A stretch of 5,755 nt of DNA from positions 3,061 through 8,815 of the forward strand of contig QHMQ01000021.1 in assembly GCA_003217835.1 (NCBI GenBank), given 5' to 3'. Below, piece by piece: positions 1 through 5,726 of the stretch (position 1 is its first letter; the number at the start of each line of letters is the position of its first letter). This DNA comes from Verrucomicrobiota bacterium (GTDB lineage Bacteria; Verrucomicrobiota; Verrucomicrobiia; Chthoniobacterales; UBA10450). A program made the position numbers and the translations under genes. The notes under the pieces are model-generated. The model was not told the DNA's origin and searched no databases. It was given only the letters and a program-made list of their open reading frames with translations.

Positions 1-1376
1 AACGCGGGATCACGGCAGAGATCGCAAAACGATGGCAGCTCGGTTATGCGCCTGAAGAATGGGATGCGTTTGGCAGCTGGGCCCGCGAGCGCGGCTATAA
101 CGCGCGCGATCTCATTGCAAGCGGTCTGGTCAAAACCAGGGATGATGCAGGTGGGATTCCTGGTCACACGTCATACGATCGCTTTCGTGGGCGGATTATG
201 TTTCCGATCTGCAACGACGTCGGCGAAGTTATCGCGTTTAGCGGGCGTGTCCTGCAAAGCGAAACAGAAAGCGCAAAATATCTAAATTCGCCTGAGACGT
301 CGCTTTTTCGAAAGGGCAGCGTCCTTTTTGGTCTCGACAAAACCAAGCGTGCGCTGATCGAGGCGAATTGCGCAATCGTGTGCGAAGGGCAGCTCGATTT
401 AATCAGTTTGTTCGAAGCGGGAATCACGAATGTCGTCGCGCCGCAGGGGACCGCGTTTACGGAGAGCCAGGCGCGGCTTTTAAAGCGGTTTGTGAACGAA
501 GTGGTTCTTTGTTTCGATGCGGACGTTGCAGGGAAAAGGGCGGCTGAGCGATCTCTCGATGCACTGCTTCAAAACGATTTGATCGTGCGGGTTACGGAGA
601 TGCCCGCCGGTGAAGATCCTGACTCGCTCGTTCGACGGGAAGGAAAAGAGGAATTTGAGAAACGCGTCGCGGCAGCATGCGATTTCTTTGACTATTGGAT
701 AAAGCGCGAAGTCGCGACCACTGATTTGAATTCGTTAGGCGCGAAGATGCAGCTTGCGCGCAAAATGGCTGAAACAATCTCGCGGGTGCACGACCCGCTT
801 TTACGCGGCGAGGTCGTGAGCAAAACGAGCGCGCGGCTTGGTGTCTCCCATACGGATTTTGAAACACTCCTGCCAAAACAAAGACGCGAACAGGTTTCTG
901 CGTCGGAACCTCCGCGCTCTCAGGCTTCTCCAAGCCCGCGCCATGACGTCGCAATGCTTTGCCTCCTGGCGTTGCGAGATGAGACCGCGCGAGAATTTCT
1001 TCGCGGGCAGAACTGGCGCGAGATTCTAGAGCAAGTGCCAGATGCGGAAATTCTGGTCCGGGTTCTCGAAAGCGATTTGCGCCCAACTGACGCAGCCTCG
1101 CTCAACACTTTTATGGCCACGCTCTCCCCAGAAGACGAGGGACTGGTTTCTTCGTGGTTGTTGCAAAAAGTGCCGCCTAATGCCGGAACGATGGTGGGGG
1201 AATGGTGGCTCGGCATTCGTCAAACCGTGTTGCGCCGCCGCCTCGAAGTGGCGAAGGACCGAATAAAACTTGCGCAGCTCGGCACCGGCGACGTAGTGAA
1301 TTTGCAGAAACAAATCCTTGACCTGCAAGAGCAGCTCCACGAACTTTCCGAGCCTGCCCGCGCGACCGACAATTAG
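1..1376 (+). CDS. dnaG: DNA primase DnaG, 5'-truncated by the window edge
   Basis: DnaG synthesises the short RNA primers used by the replicative polymerase and is recruited by the DnaB helicase. The frame is open from base 3 to the TAG at 1374-1376, giving 457 residues. The N-terminal CHC2 zinc domain and the start of the catalytic core, roughly 140-150 residues judged from E. coli DnaG, lie outside the window. Numbering from base 3, the core begins with RGITAEIAKRW and continues through DRFRGRIMFPI (about 59-69) and KYLNSPET (about 92-99). The TOPRIM motifs follow: EGQLD with the catalytic Glu at about 128, CFDADVAG with the metal-binding Asp residues at about 172 and 174, and GEDPDSLV. After a Ser/Pro-rich linker, about 145 helical residues from about 314 onward fit the DnaB-binding C-terminal domain. 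The ATG at 198 is internal, because the conserved homology runs well upstream of it. rpoD follows on the same strand, as in the macromolecular synthesis operon. I see no frameshift. The identification is very secure. Confidence 0.97.
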   Translation, partial: RGITAEIAKRWQLGYAPEEWDAFGSWARERGYNARDLIASGLVKTRDDAGGIPGHTSYDRFRGRIMFPICNDVGEVIAFSGRVLQSETESAKYLNSPETSLFRKGSVLFGLDKTKRALIEANCAIVCEGQLDLISLFEAGITNVVAPQGTAFTESQARLLKRFVNEVVLCFDADVAGKRAAERSLDALLQNDLIVRVTEMPAGEDPDSLVRREGKEEFEKRVAAACDFFDYWIKREVATTDLNSLGAKMQLARKMAETISRVHDPLLRGEVVSKTSARLGVSHTDFETLLPKQRREQVSASEPPRSQASPSPRHDVAMLCLLALRDETAREFLRGQNWREILEQVPDAEILVRVLESDLRPTDAASLNTFMATLSPEDEGLVSSWLLQKVPPNAGTMVGEWWLGIRQTVLRRRLEVAKDRIKLAQLGTGDVVNLQKQILDLQEQLHELSEPARATDN

Positions 1377-1432
1377 TTGTCGATCCCGGACGGTAGATCG
1401 AAAGTCTTAGTCAAATCCTTAACCGCACAATC

Positions 1433-3283
1433 TTGGCCAGGCATTCGAAACGAAAGGGAGGAACTCGACAGTCGTCGCCGCGACGGCTTAAGACGAGACA
1501 GCTTCGCCGTCGTTCGATAAATAAGGTGTCCGCGCTCCGGCGAAATCTGAGGAGACAGCCAAAAATCGCTACCAAAGCCAGACGTATCGCTCTCGTCCGA
1601 AGTCAGCGGCGCAATGGCCAACAGCTGGCAAAGCCGCAGAGCGAAATGACGGTGGCGCATCTGCATTCGGCGATTGAAATCCAGGCTCGCATTCGCGAAC
1701 TGATTAAACTGGCGAAAGAACAAGGCTATCTCACATTTGACGATCTGAACGAGGCGTTGCCCGAGGGGATCACTGACGCCGACGAGCTCGATCTCATTCT
1801 TACGCGGCTGCGTCGCATGGAGATCAACATTATCGAAGCTTCTGAGGTGGATCGCTATAAGGACGGGAAAAAAGACGCGGAGGAAGAGGAGGAAGAGGAA
1901 GAGAAACCCGAGGCCAAGCTCGATATTCTCGACGATCCGGTGCGGATGTATCTCAAACAAATGGGCCAAGTCCCTCTGTTGACCCGAGAGCAGGAAGTGG
2001 AAATTTCCAAACGGATCGAGGAAGCCGAAAACATGGTGCAGAAGCACATCAACCGGTTCGGCTTTATAGCGCGAGCACACCTCGATCTAGCCAGGAAACT
2101 CGCCGAAGGCCGCGAAAGGTTTGATCGCGTCATTCTCGACAAAAAAATCGAGAGCCGGGAACGCTACATGAAGAAGCTTCCCCGCTTGTGCAAACAGGTG
2201 GAACAATCGAGCGCCTCGATTACTCAACAATACTCCCAACTGTCGCACAATTCTTCAAAAAAACGAACAAAGAAGCTCAGATCTGTGCAAAGAGCGATGG
2301 CTTCGCTGCAAAGGTTTTACCCCCATTTCTATTTCAAGCAAAAAGTCACGGAAGAATTTGTTCACCTGGCGGATGAGGCCTACCACACCTCACTCTATCT
2401 TCAGACCGAGTTAGCGAAACGCCCGCGCGAGAAGAGAAAATGTTTACAACTTGGGAATAGAGTTCGCGACCTGGAAAAGAACCTGTGGCTTTCGCTTGGT
2501 GAATATGCCGAGCAGTACCAGGCGCTGAAAGGTTGGATGCGCCAGGCATTGCGAGCGAAAACCGAAATGGTGGAAGCCAACCTGCGCCTTGTTATTTCGA
2601 TCGCAAAAAAATACACCAACCGCGGCCTCTCGTTTCTCGATTTAATTCAGGAAGGAAACATGGGACTGATGAAGGCGGTCGAGAAGTTCGAATATCGGCG
2701 TGGCTATAAGTTTTCCACGTACGCGACATGGTGGATCCGCCAGGCCATTACACGATCGATCGCCGATCAGGCGCGCACCATCCGGATTCCCGTTCACATG
2801 ATTGAGACGATCAACAAGTTAATGCGTGTGCAAAAACAGCTCGTTCAGGAATACGGTCGCGAGCCTACGCCGGACGAGGTAGCGGAAGAGGTACTATTAC
2901 CAGTGGATCGCGTCCGCGCGGTTTTGAAGATGGCGCAGCAGCCGATCTCGCTCCAATCGCCCGTAGGCGAGAGCGAAGAAACCAATTTTGGCGACTTTAT
3001 CGAGGATAAGGGCGCCGAAAACCCGAGCGATATGACTGCCATCGTTTTGTTGAAGGAGAAAATCAAGGATGTGCTCGAGACTCTGACTGAACGTGAGCGC
3101 CAAGTGCTCGAGCAACGGTTTGGGTTGGTCGATGGATACAGCCGAACGCTCGAGGAAGTAGGCCGACAGTTTCAGGTCACGCGGGAGCGCATTCGCCAGA
3201 TCGAAGCGAAAGCACTGCGAAAAATGCGCCATCCGACCCGTATCCGACAGCTTGAAGGTTTCCTTGAAGCCCCCGAACTGTAA
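1433..3283 (+). CDS. rpoD: RNA polymerase primary sigma factor RpoD (sigma-70)
   Basis: This is the housekeeping sigma factor that directs RNA polymerase to -10/-35 promoters. Numbering from the TTG at 1433 (616 residues), the parts in order are as follows. Residues 1-71 are a basic extension. Region 1.1 spans about 82-141 (RELIKLAKEQGYLTFDDLNE), followed by eight Glu at 150-157. Region 1.2 spans about 163-199 (DPVRMYLKQMG). A non-conserved insert covers about 200-375. Region 2 spans about 377-455, with NLRLVISIAKKYTNRGLSFL, GYKFSTYATWWIRQAITRSI and the -10 recognition helix. Region 3 starts near 456. Region 4 spans about 536-613, with the -35 helix-turn-helix TRERIRQIEAKALRKMRH from 583. It follows dnaG by 56 nt with no convincing terminator between them. 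The start is unsettled: neither TTG 1433, GTG 1526 nor ATG 1646 has a good Shine-Dalgarno sequence, and the frame has a stop at 1394-1396. ATG 1646 would give a 545-residue protein that keeps every conserved region. The family is certain and the start is not. Confidence 0.95.
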   Translation: MARHSKRKGGTRQSSPRRLKTRQLRRRSINKVSALRRNLRRQPKIATKARRIALVRSQRRNGQQLAKPQSEMTVAHLHSAIEIQARIRELIKLAKEQGYLTFDDLNEALPEGITDADELDLILTRLRRMEINIIEASEVDRYKDGKKDAEEEEEEEEKPEAKLDILDDPVRMYLKQMGQVPLLTREQEVEISKRIEEAENMVQKHINRFGFIARAHLDLARKLAEGRERFDRVILDKKIESRERYMKKLPRLCKQVEQSSASITQQYSQLSHNSSKKRTKKLRSVQRAMASLQRFYPHFYFKQKVTEEFVHLADEAYHTSLYLQTELAKRPREKRKCLQLGNRVRDLEKNLWLSLGEYAEQYQALKGWMRQALRAKTEMVEANLRLVISIAKKYTNRGLSFLDLIQEGNMGLMKAVEKFEYRRGYKFSTYATWWIRQAITRSIADQARTIRIPVHMIETINKLMRVQKQLVQEYGREPTPDEVAEEVLLPVDRVRAVLKMAQQPISLQSPVGESEETNFGDFIEDKGAENPSDMTAIVLLKEKIKDVLETLTERERQVLEQRFGLVDGYSRTLEEVGRQFQVTRERIRQIEAKALRKMRHPTRIRQLEGFLEAPEL

Positions 3284-3346
3284 TACCGGGACTCTCGGAA
3301 TTCTTTTCGAGCGCAACTTTCAGAGCTGCAATCAGTTCAATTTCAC

Positions 3347-3350
3347 GGAG
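3347..3350 (+). promoter_or_regulatory. Ribosome binding site of the small membrane protein gene
   Basis: GGAG lies five bases before the ATG at 3356, in the context ACGGAGACAATATG. It is the clearest Shine-Dalgarno sequence on the + strand of this window and fixes the start of the 117-residue protein. The 72 bases between the rpoD stop and this start show no clear promoter and only a weak hairpin, so read-through from rpoD is plausible. Confidence 0.75.
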
Positions 3351-3355
3351 ACAAT

Positions 3356-3709
3356 ATGAAACGTGAAGATGACCAGGAATTGTGGGACCTCCTCGACCAC
3401 ACGGCCGAGCCCGAGCTTTCGCCATTTTTCGCCCGCAACATTGCGAGACAAGTCCGGCAAGATGGAAGCCGCTCCGAGCGGATGCGAAAATGGCTTGGCT
3501 TGCGCAGACTCATCCCGGCATCTGCCGTGGCAATTGCCCTGATGGCAACGGCAATCGTCATTCATCATCCTGTGTCACAGAAGACCTCCGAGGGAGAGCC
3601 AGATGTGGTGGCAAAAATCGATCCACAAGATTACGAAGTTGTCGCTGATCTGGATGAATTGCTCGTTTTGGATGAAAACAGCCTGTGGGACGAAAAGCCA
3701 ACTTTGTAA
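3356..3709 (+). CDS. Small single-pass membrane protein, anti-sigma-like
   Basis: This is a 117-residue protein of unproven function. Residues 1-51 are polar and charged, with a predicted helix around LWDLLDHTAEPELSPFFARN. Basic residues lie just before one hydrophobic segment at about 52-69 (RRLIPASAVAIALMATAIVI), so the N-terminus probably faces the cytoplasm. The C-terminal 45 or so residues are acidic, ending in a DLDELLVLDENSLWDE stretch. I see no HxxxCxxC zinc motif of classical ZAS anti-sigma factors and no enzyme motif. The layout (short cytoplasmic head, one membrane span, acidic Leu/Asp tail, next gene DUF3106-like) resembles the small anti-sigma-like proteins found between ECF sigma genes and DUF3106 genes in other bacteria. 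Here the preceding gene is rpoD, 72 nt upstream, with no ECF sigma gene in the window. The start is well supported by its Shine-Dalgarno sequence. The 3' end overlaps the next gene by 25 nt, so the two are probably translated together. The anti-sigma role is inference only. Confidence 0.85.
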   Translation: MKREDDQELWDLLDHTAEPELSPFFARNIARQVRQDGSRSERMRKWLGLRRLIPASAVAIALMATAIVIHHPVSQKTSEGEPDVVAKIDPQDYEVVADLDELLVLDENSLWDEKPTL

Positions 3710-4221
3710 AGATAATCATTACGTTGTCGATCTTCGCCTCGTCCTGCGCTTTGGCACAAGCGCAGCCGCAGCGGACTAATGGGCGAAGGGCAGGCCCAGG
3801 CCCTGGGGCTGGACCTGCCCGGCGTCCACCGGCACAGAGTGTGCGTGAGCGATGGTCTTCGCTTCCGCCGGCGGATCGGCAAATTTTCCGGCGAAATGCC
3901 GAGCGTTGGATGCGAATGAGCCCGCAGGAGCGCCAGATCATGCGCGAGCGAGAGAATTTGCGACGAGAGCGAATCAGACGTGAAACTGAAGCTGCCCTAC
4001 ACGATTCCGGCCTCCTGTTGGATCCAGAAAGGCGTGATTTGTTTGAGTCCCGTTACATTCAAGAGCGCCGCAAAATCGAACAAGGGCTCCGGCAGCAAAT
4101 CGAGACTGAGCGACAGCAGCAACTGCCAGCTTTGATTCAACAGTTAAAAAAAGAATTCCAACCTCCGCAATCGAACGGCCCCACAGCGAAACCCACGGAG
4201 TCGCCCAAATCTCGCAAGTAA
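3685..4221 (+). CDS. Exported DUF3106-like Arg/Glu-rich helical protein
   Basis: This is a 178-residue protein of unknown function. It starts with GTG inside the end of the previous gene (25 nt overlap). That start is preferred because it gives a proper signal peptide: basic residues R3, K4 and K9, a hydrophobic core (IIITLSIFASSCALA), and a likely signal peptidase I site around ALAQA at 22-26. The next in-frame start, TTG 3724, would remove the basic region. C21 in ASSC could be a poor lipobox, so a lipoprotein is possible but less likely. A Gly/Pro/Ala/Arg linker follows at about 33-50. The DUF3106-like body then has RERWSSLPPADRQ and RWMRMSPQERQIMRER at 54-89, with the W-x-x-LPP and RW-x-x-MSP-x-ER pattern. 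A long, highly charged helical or coiled-coil stretch continues to about 162, and the tail is Pro/Ser/Lys-rich. No catalytic motif is visible. It is probably a periplasmic partner of the overlapping membrane protein. The family match is by motif reading only. Confidence 0.8.
   Translation: MGRKANFVKIIITLSIFASSCALAQAQPQRTNGRRAGPGPGAGPARRPPAQSVRERWSSLPPADRQIFRRNAERWMRMSPQERQIMRERENLRRERIRRETEAALHDSGLLLDPERRDLFESRYIQERRKIEQGLRQQIETERQQQLPALIQQLKKEFQPPQSNGPTAKPTESPKSRK
3788..3820 (+). repeat. GC-rich imperfect palindrome inside the DUF3106-like gene
   Basis: Bases 3788-3802 and 3806-3820 are complementary at 13 of 15 positions around a 3-base loop. The only mismatches are 3795/3813 and 3800/3808. 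The arms read GGGCAGGCCCAGGCC and GGCTGGACCTGCCC. It lies in the part coding for the linker just after the signal peptide (residues about 35-46, RAGPGPGAGPAR). No T-run follows, so it is not an intrinsic terminator. It may simply reflect GC-rich Gly/Pro/Ala codons. Confidence 0.7.
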
Positions 4222-4290
4222 GGGGAGTTTAACCCTCCCGAGGAATCGATAATGCGCGCTACGCCTAGCTAAAAAACTGGCTCTTGTCAT

Positions 4291-4326
4291 AAAAAAATGA
4301 GCTGGCTCGGATTCCGAGCCAGCTCA
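4291..4326 (-). terminator. Strong rho-independent terminator of the ribD/small-gene unit
   Basis: Bases 4298-4310 and 4314-4326 form a perfect 13-bp stem with a 3-base loop. Read on the - strand, the stem is followed at once by seven T (4297-4291), the classical intrinsic terminator form. It lies 25 bases past the stop of the Gly/Tyr-rich gene, between two convergent groups. On the + strand the hairpin is followed only by ATTTTA after a few bases, so it would be a weaker terminator for the DUF3106-like gene. I saw no better one for that strand. Confidence 0.92.
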
Positions 4327-4351
4327 GCGGATTTTACTCTTCTACGTCAGC

Positions 4352-4636
4352 TTAGTAGTACCGATGGCGGTAGTAATGGTGACGATGGTGGCGGTAGTAG
4401 ACTCGATGCCCGCCGGACCAGTAGAATGAAGGCCCCCCATAGTAGCCATAGTACGGATACGGTCGATAATACCCATACGGATAATAGCCATATCCGTAGC
4501 CCGGGTAGCCATAGCCATACCCAACCGGGAACCCAAATCCGATTCCGACCGACACGCCAGCGTCCGAACGCGGCGTCGCTGTAAAAGCAAATCCACTTGC
4601 CACCAACCCAATTAAGAGAAGTTTTTTCCAATTCAT
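4352..4636 (-). CDS. Small exported Gly/Tyr-rich protein
   Basis: This is a 94-residue protein with no recognised domain. Residues 1-26 look like a signal peptide: K4 and K5, a hydrophobic core (LLLIGLVASGFAFTA), and likely cleavage after SDA at 24-26. The mature part is low complexity. It begins with GVSVGIGFGFPVG, then Gly-Tyr and Pro-Tyr repeats at about 39-68, then a His/Arg/Tyr tail at 77-94 (RVYYRHHRHHYYRHRYY). By hand count the whole protein has 22 Tyr, 18 Gly and 6 His, with no Cys, and the mature part has no Lys. The start is supported by GGGAGG nine bases upstream of the ATG. It lies 19 nt behind ribD on the same strand and just before a strong terminator, so it probably shares the ribD transcript. 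Similar Gly/Tyr-rich exported proteins are known in several Gram-negative groups, usually without known function. A structural, surface-associated or metal-binding role (His tail) would be a guess. Other long open frames over this stretch lack a signal peptide with a matching Shine-Dalgarno sequence. Confidence 0.85.
   Translation of the reverse strand: MNWKKLLLIGLVASGFAFTATPRSDAGVSVGIGFGFPVGYGYGYPGYGYGYYPYGYYRPYPYYGYYGGPSFYWSGGHRVYYRHHRHHYYRHRYY
4433..4522 (-). repeat. Gly-Tyr codon repeat tract
   Basis: This stretch codes residues 39-68 of the small exported protein. It consists of imperfect short repeats of Gly and Tyr codons, seen on the + strand as recurring TAGCCATA and CCATACGG units. 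The repeats are degenerate, mixing TAT/TAC with GGA/GGC/GGT/GGG. It is therefore a repeated peptide pattern more than a fresh DNA expansion. Confidence 0.7.
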
Positions 4637-4644
4637 ATAATTTT

Positions 4645-4667
4645 CCTCCCACTGATTAAACAGTAGG
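4645..4667 (-). promoter_or_regulatory. Shine-Dalgarno sequence partly covered by a hairpin around the ribD stop codon
   Basis: On the - strand, CCTACTG (4667-4661) and CAGTGGG (4654-4648) can pair as RNA in a 7-bp stem with one U-G wobble. The loop is UUUAAU. The loop holds the UAA stop of ribD (4658-4656). The 3' arm takes the first three bases of the GGGAGG Shine-Dalgarno sequence (4650-4645) of the Gly/Tyr-rich gene. A ribosome finishing ribD would open the stem, so the layout fits translational coupling. The Shine-Dalgarno sequence is clear; the function of the hairpin is inferred. Confidence 0.55.
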
Positions 4668-5726
4668 TACTACGAGGAGTTTCTGAATTTTTTCGGGGGA
4701 GATGGTTTTGGGATAAGCTGTAGCACAGATGCTTTTGCCAATCCGCCGGTAAGAGACGGCGTCGAGGTGGATTGCAGTCTGCGCAGCATTGGCTCCGCGG
4801 CCTGAAAATGCGATTACGGGTCCTCCTGTCAAAATCGGACCCAGGTAAAGCTGGAGCTTATCAATTAGACGGGCATCGAGCCCTTGACCGAGCACTTCTC
4901 CACCGCCTTCAATCAGCACGCTTGTCACATTTTTTTTGCCCAAATCCTTGAGGACAGCACCGAGCGACTTGCGTTTGTACACCAGTGTTCGTGCTGATAG
5001 CCGATCGGAAAACAGACATGCGTGCGATGGCAGATTTCCAGATCGGGTCAGCACAATTCGCCATGGTTGTCGCGCGTGGCGCGTACCACGCACGGTCAAT
5101 CGCGGGTTGTCCACACGAAGCGTTTGTGCTCCGATAAGAATTGCGTCTACCCGAGTGCGAAGCTGGTGCGCGTTACGACGAGCGGCAGAATCTGTGATCC
5201 AGCGAGGCTCATCGGGAGGCCGTGTCAATCGGCCATCGAGACTCATGCCGCATTTTGCAATCACAAAAGGTCGCCCAGTGACAATCCACTTATTGAAACC
5301 TTCGTTAAGGCGCGCGCACTCCTCGGCCAAAATGCCATCACGCACTTTGACGCCTGCATTTCGTAGCTGCGTAATGCCTTTCCCAAAGTGACGAGGATTT
5401 ACGTCTGCCGTCCCGACAACGACGTTCTTTATACCGGCCCTGATGATCGCGGTCGTGCAGGGGGCCGTGCGACCAACCGTGGAGCAGGGCTCCAGAGTAA
5501 CGTAAAGCGTGGCGCGAGCAGGCACGTCGTCGGCGAAGTTGCGAAGGCATTCGACCTCAGCGTGGTCATGGCCTGCTCTTCGATGGTGGCCTCTTGCCAC
5601 AATCCGATTATCAATCACAAGAACCGCACCGACAGCCGGATTGGGACTCGTGTGTCCTTGTGCTTTTTCCGCTTCTTTCAGCGCCGCGCGCATAAATCGC
5701 TCATCTCGTTGTGCCCTTGCTGTCAC
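4656..5726 (-). CDS. ribD: Bifunctional riboflavin biosynthesis protein RibD (pyrimidine deaminase/reductase)
   Basis: RibD carries out two consecutive cytosolic steps of riboflavin synthesis: zinc-dependent deamination of 2,5-diamino-6-ribosylamino-pyrimidinone 5'-phosphate, then NADPH-dependent reduction of the ribosyl side chain. Numbered from the GTG at 5726 (356 residues), the deaminase domain (about 8-145) has SPNPAVGAV at 27-35, HAE at 55-57 and EPCSTVGRTAPC at 79-90, giving the zinc ligands H55, C81 and C90 and the catalytic E57. The reductase domain (about 150-356) has GRPFVIAK at 151-158, SLDGRL at 162-167, WIT at 176-178, DAILIGAQTLRVDNPRLTVR at 194-213 and EGGGEVLG at 273-280. Length and domain order match full-length RibD (about 360 residues), and all key residues are present. 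The GTG has no good Shine-Dalgarno sequence and its frame stays open to the right edge (5755), so the true start could lie outside the window. ATG 5693 (M12) is an alternative that barely shortens the protein. No other riboflavin gene is in view. Confidence 0.96.
   Translation of the reverse strand: MTARAQRDERFMRAALKEAEKAQGHTSPNPAVGAVLVIDNRIVARGHHRRAGHDHAEVECLRNFADDVPARATLYVTLEPCSTVGRTAPCTTAIIRAGIKNVVVGTADVNPRHFGKGITQLRNAGVKVRDGILAEECARLNEGFNKWIVTGRPFVIAKCGMSLDGRLTRPPDEPRWITDSAARRNAHQLRTRVDAILIGAQTLRVDNPRLTVRGTRHARQPWRIVLTRSGNLPSHACLFSDRLSARTLVYKRKSLGAVLKDLGKKNVTSVLIEGGGEVLGQGLDARLIDKLQLYLGPILTGGPVIAFSGRGANAAQTAIHLDAVSYRRIGKSICATAYPKTISPEKIQKLLVVPTV

Noticed and set aside
592..1086. Open frame on the - strand (164 codons) inside dnaG
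   Set aside because: The sense strand is conserved primase throughout, and the - strand protein is Arg/Ala/Pro-rich with no recognisable motif. This is a shadow frame.
1380..1401. Short inverted repeat TCGATC ... GATCGA between dnaG and rpoD, considered as a terminator or operator
   Set aside because: Only 6 bp with a 10-base loop and no T-run after it. GATC-rich pairs of this kind arise easily by chance, and the dnaG-rpoD order argues for read-through.
1373..2080. Long open frame on the - strand (235 codons) over the start of rpoD
   Set aside because: It lies opposite conserved RpoD regions 1.1 and 1.2, and its protein is a Phe/Leu-rich mirror of the Glu/Lys-rich sense strand. I take it as a shadow of rpoD.
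3286..3310. Small hairpin CCGGG-ACT-CTCGG followed by a T-rich stretch after rpoD, considered as its terminator
   Set aside because: The stem has five pairs including one G-T, and the T-run is broken and offset (AATTCTTTTC). It may weaken transcription at most, which is too little to call a terminator.
4222..4239. GGGAG ... CTCCC pairing just after the DUF3106-like gene, considered as a + strand terminator
   Set aside because: A five-bp stem with a 7-base loop and no T-run downstream. The strong hairpin at 4298-4326 is the only convincing terminator here, and it points to the - strand.
4433..4522. Short recurring units in the Gly/Tyr tract, considered as a CRISPR-like or intergenic repeat array
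   Set aside because: The units are irregular, only 6-9 bases long, and fall in codon phase with a signal-peptide-bearing gene. They are explained by a repetitive peptide.
4297..4584. Open frame on the + strand opposite the Gly/Tyr-rich gene
   Set aside because: Its start lies within the terminator stem, it has no Shine-Dalgarno sequence, and its Ser/His/Thr-rich protein mirrors the Gly/Tyr codon repeats of the real gene.
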